Source: Ashinkailepas kermadecensis
Taxonomy: Eukaryota; Arthropoda; Thecostraca; Neolepadidae
Length of the DNA stretch: 64,000 nucleotides
NCBI GenBank assembly: GCA_034440615.1
Contig: JAOTOM010004361.1
Coordinates: forward strand, 1 to 64,000
Direction: 5' to 3'
Position 1 is the stretch's first letter, and each line of letters opens with the position of its first letter. Of the stretch, positions 61,193 to 64,000 are shown in pieces. Position numbers and translations under genes: made by a program. The notes beneath the pieces were generated by a model. That model made no database searches and was not told the origin of the DNA. It saw only the letters and a list, made by a program, of their open reading frames with translations.

Positions 61193-62428
61193 TTAGAGCC
61201 CGGACATGCGCAGCATGGCCGAAAGTCTCCGTTTGAAAACATTGTAGCCACCTGAGTTCCTCACATCTGGAGGCAGATTGTTCCACGTCCGGCAAGCTCT
61301 CGGTATGAAGGAGCGGCGCGCGAATTCTGTGCGGCATCGTGGTACCTGGAGTTCACCGTTAGCCGTGGCCCTGGTGCTCCGTTGCGACACAGTTGAGCGA
61401 CAGTTTAGTTGACCGCGAATGAGTTCTGGGCCAGTGAACTCGTTCATAATTTTGAAAACTGAGTCAGCCTCGGATATGAAATCCTCGAATTTGAGCCATC
61501 CTAGTTCTTTCAACGTGGGCGACACATGATCCCGGTAGTACAAGCCGGCGACAATCCTATCAATGACACCAAAGTTGATGCATTTTTGAATGCGTCGTTT
61601 CTGGGCTCTGCTACAGCTTCCCCAGACAGACACACAGTATCTTATGTGGGGGAATACGAGTGCCTCAATTAGCACCCGTCTCGTAATGTGAGAAAACTTA
61701 TGACGCAGTCTAGCGAGTCCAATGAGTATGCAGTTACACAGACGCACAACAGAAGATACATGCACATCCCAGGACAGGTGTGAGTCAATTTTGACGCCAA
61801 GTAATTTCACAGACTTCGTGGGTACTATTTCCAACTGGCCCAGACGAACAGATAATTTCACAGGTGTATGTCTAGAAGATTGGAGAACAACCATCTCAGT
61901 TTTGGAGGGATTTACTTTTAGTCGATTATGGATGAACCAGTTAAAGGCGACTGACAGTGATTCATTCAATCGTTGGCTAATGGCTGTGATTTCGTTTCGC
62001 TTCCCGGAGTCGAGGAACTGGACATCATCGGCATACATAACAATCTTGCCGTGTGGGATATGTTGTGGGAGGTAATTGGAGAATATTAGGAACATAACCG
62101 GGCCCAAGATCGAGCCCTGCACCACACCATGTGTTACCGACAGAGGGCTAGAACCCTTCACTGTTTGCGAACGGCCCTCAAGCCACGCTCGGAACCATTC
62201 GGAGTTGACGCCGTACCATCCGAGCTTGTCCATGAGGCGACTATGCTCCACGATGTCGAACGCCTTTGAGGTGTCAGCTGTAACCAGTGGAGTGATCTCG
62301 CCTTGGTCGATTTTGAGGGTAGCGTGGATGACCGTGTCTAGCAGAGCCATCTCGGTAGACAGGCCGGGCCGGAAACCGTACTGTTCTGGGCACAGTAGAT
62401 GATGACTAGTCAGATAGTCTGTGTACAC
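61193..62428 (-). pseudogene. LINE ORF2 reverse transcriptase, palm to C terminus
   Basis: A 411-codon open frame. CPEQYGFRPGLSTEMALL starts the palm, followed by block A (TADTSKAFDIVEHSRLM), block B (GVVQGSILGPVMF), the catalytic YADDVQFL at about residues 151-158, KLLGVKIDSHLSWD and the tail RTWNNLPPDVRNS typical of CR1/L2-type ORF2 ends. The upstream RT part (62410-62781: ASGADGITIQML, NYRPISILPVVEKLCERVV) lies in the adjacent frame, so a one-base shift near 62420 splits the protein. Confidence 0.9.
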
Positions 62429-62781
62429 ACGACACGCTCGCAGAGTTTTTCGACCACTGGCAATATCGATATTGGCCTGTAGTTGTTTGGGTCGTTTGCG
62501 TTACCACTTTTGTGCAGGGGTGTTACCACCGCCGTTTTCCATGACGGTGGCAGATCACAGCTTGTGATGCATGAGTTGATAATGTTTAACAGATGCGGAC
62601 CCACCACACTAAACGTCATCTTGAGCATCTGGATGGTGATGCCATCAGCTCCGGACGCTCGTGAGCCACCCATGCGCTGCAACGCTTTTGACAGCTCTGG
62701 CATCGTCACAGGATACGGTGTGAATGCGCCGCTACAGACACGTGGCGGTCTTGGCCAGAGGGGCTCTCCGGGCGGCGCCAT
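62410..62781 (-). pseudogene. LINE ORF2 reverse transcriptase fingers
   Basis: A 123-codon frame with ASGADGITIQMLK, PPSWKTAVVTPLHKSG and NNYRPISILPVVEKLCERV, the fingers of the RT at 61193-62428, separated from it by a frameshift. Confidence 0.85.
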
Positions 62782-63004
62782 TCCTAAATCAGCAGCTACC
62801 GCGGCACCGACGCCGGTAAAATGCCGGTTGAGCCGTTCATGCCAATCAGGCGGTTGAATAGTTGTGCCAGGCTCTTCTATCGTTGACTTGCTGGAGGCAA
62901 TAATGAACTTACGGATGTTCTTCCACGGTGTGCGCTGGGCTTCTTCGGGCTTCTTCGCTGGGCTTCTTCGCTTCGTGCTGCATCTCTGTGCTCGCGCGCC
63001 TGTT

Positions 63005-64000
63005 TCAGCGCTGCCCTTGCTGTATGAACGTCACATGCTGCAACCAAGGCGGCGACCGGTGCTTCAGCTTGATTTGACGAAGGGGCATGTGATGGTCGAT
63101 TATTGGCTGCCATGCAGCCATCCATGCGTCCCATTTGTCCGAGGTGGTGGTCGCTTGATAAACGGCGGACCAGTCGGCCAACAGCAGATCTAGGCACAAA
63201 GCATTTTGATCTAAGCGTCTTGTCGATCGGATAGTAATGACGGTGGGATGAGGGCGACGCCTGTCAATTGTGATAGATGCAGCAATGACGTCGTGGTCGC
63301 TGAAATCTGTGTGAATGACTCGAACTTCTGTGGTCAAGTCAGATCGATTTGTAATGAGATGATCGAGGAGACTCGGGCTGTCTCCTTCTCGCCGTGGTGG
63401 GTGTGTGACGTTGGTTATCAGCTGGCTGAGGGACAGATCGCAAAGCGTACGCAGATAAGCCCGCACACCTGGTTTGTCGGGCTGCAGCACGTCAAAGTTG
63501 GTGTCACCGAGAAGAAAGATGGGCTTGCCAAGGCTTAAGACGTGTACCAGCTGATCATGTAGCTCCTCATTGGCCGGTGTCACTGCACTATTTGGGGAAC
63601 GGTAGACAGCTCCAATGACAACTGTTGTTAGATCAGTCACAGTGATCCACAGTGACTTTAGGGATGAGTTCGGTGTAGGCACCCACAGTGGCTCGACAGT
63701 GAGGCGATTACGGGAGATAATAGCGACTCCACGCCCGTGCGACACTTCCCTCCGCCTGATGTTGAAACCAGGAAAGATGAGGGTGCTGTCATCCATATCT
63801 AGGGAGAGCAGTGTCTCGGTGGCACAGAATATGTCAAATTGCTCAGTCGATAATAGTTGGTTAATGTCGTCTAGGTGTTTGGTCAGCGAGCTGACATTCC
63901 CGTGGCCGATTTTGAGTCGACGACAACGTCTCTGTTGCTGGACTTTACTGACGTTCTGCGTTTGACGGAGCGTCAATCGCGGAGGCTGCAAGAGACACCG
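63005..64000 (-). pseudogene. LINE ORF2 AP-like endonuclease (partial at window edge)
   Basis: Endonuclease motifs in order: KIGHGNVSSL (Asn), IFCATETLL (Glu), GAVYRSPNS, LLGDTNFDVL, SLLDHLIT and HTDFSDHDV (terminal Asp-His). The codons remain open up to base 64000, so the true start lies outside the window. The frame ends at 63005 within a decayed linker, where an adjacent frame (62877-63197) continues the charged Ala/Arg-rich segment. Confidence 0.88.

Larger units (their letters stand above)
61193..64000 (-). mobile_element. CR1/L2-type LINE, continuing beyond the window edge
   Basis: Minus strand: endonuclease (63991-63005, still open at the window end), a decayed linker (about 63005-62780), RT fingers (62781-62410) and RT palm to C terminus (62428-61193). 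It differs clearly from the CR1 family of copies A-C. A GGGCTTCTTCG duplication at about 62939-62975 and a frame change near 62420 mark decay. The 3' end is not defined. Confidence 0.85.

Overview
This is a eukaryotic, almost certainly animal, intergenic region that is very rich in transposable elements. Degenerate TTAGG/CCTAA strings recur (about 7292-7328, 20138-20280, 38495-38665, 59340-59375), and TTAGG is the telomere-type repeat of most arthropods. Together with very long (TA)n runs and a mix of CR1, I-clade, L1/Tx1-like, CsRn1-like and hAT-like elements, this suggests an arthropod, perhaps a crustacean or chelicerate. The species cannot be fixed from the sequence. There is no prokaryotic gene organisation.

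Layout from left to right. 1-1135: a ~325-bp direct duplication and a GGAGGTT minisatellite. 3358-6611: a CR1-like LINE (copy A, minus strand), near-intact in ORF2. 6611-7330: minisatellites and TTAGG-like strings. 8176-11545: an I-clade RT fragment, a half MITE and an L1/Tx1-like LINE, separated by (TA)n runs. 11704-15750: CR1 copy B (plus strand), followed by a long-TIR MITE. 18087-18921: a collapsed CsRn1-type Ty3/gypsy element. 20055-21420: a TTAGG-containing repeat family, R1, which recurs at 59265-60010. 21603-24354: tRNA-derived SINEs and a 2.3-kb foldback element inserted with a GTAC duplication into another dispersed repeat, R2, whose uninterrupted copy lies at 55800-56140. 27860-34115: a decayed I-clade LINE with RNase H, itself hit by a 423-bp MITE. 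37317-38322: the only convincing host gene, a secreted PAN + Thr-rich + C-type lectin protein. 38495-39115: CCTAA strings and a 15-bp minisatellite.

41960-53998 is a nested stack: a ~90-bp satellite array is split by a full-length ~4.5-kb CR1 (copy C), which is split by two hAT-like elements (43048-44182 and 44643-50462). The second hAT-like element is filled with degenerate ~30-bp and near-regular 21-bp arrays. 54621-57337: a palindromic element, a TA-cored palindromic MITE, R2, and a 27-bp array of about 34 units. 61193-64000: another CR1/L2-type LINE that runs off the right edge.

The genes do not form a pathway. The window records successive insertions. Its most interesting structures are the foldback element with mirrored SINEs, the hAT-like element that carries minisatellites sharing a core with its own ends, and the palindromic microsatellite elements. 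Frames, junctions and duplications were read by eye; no alignment or database search was run.
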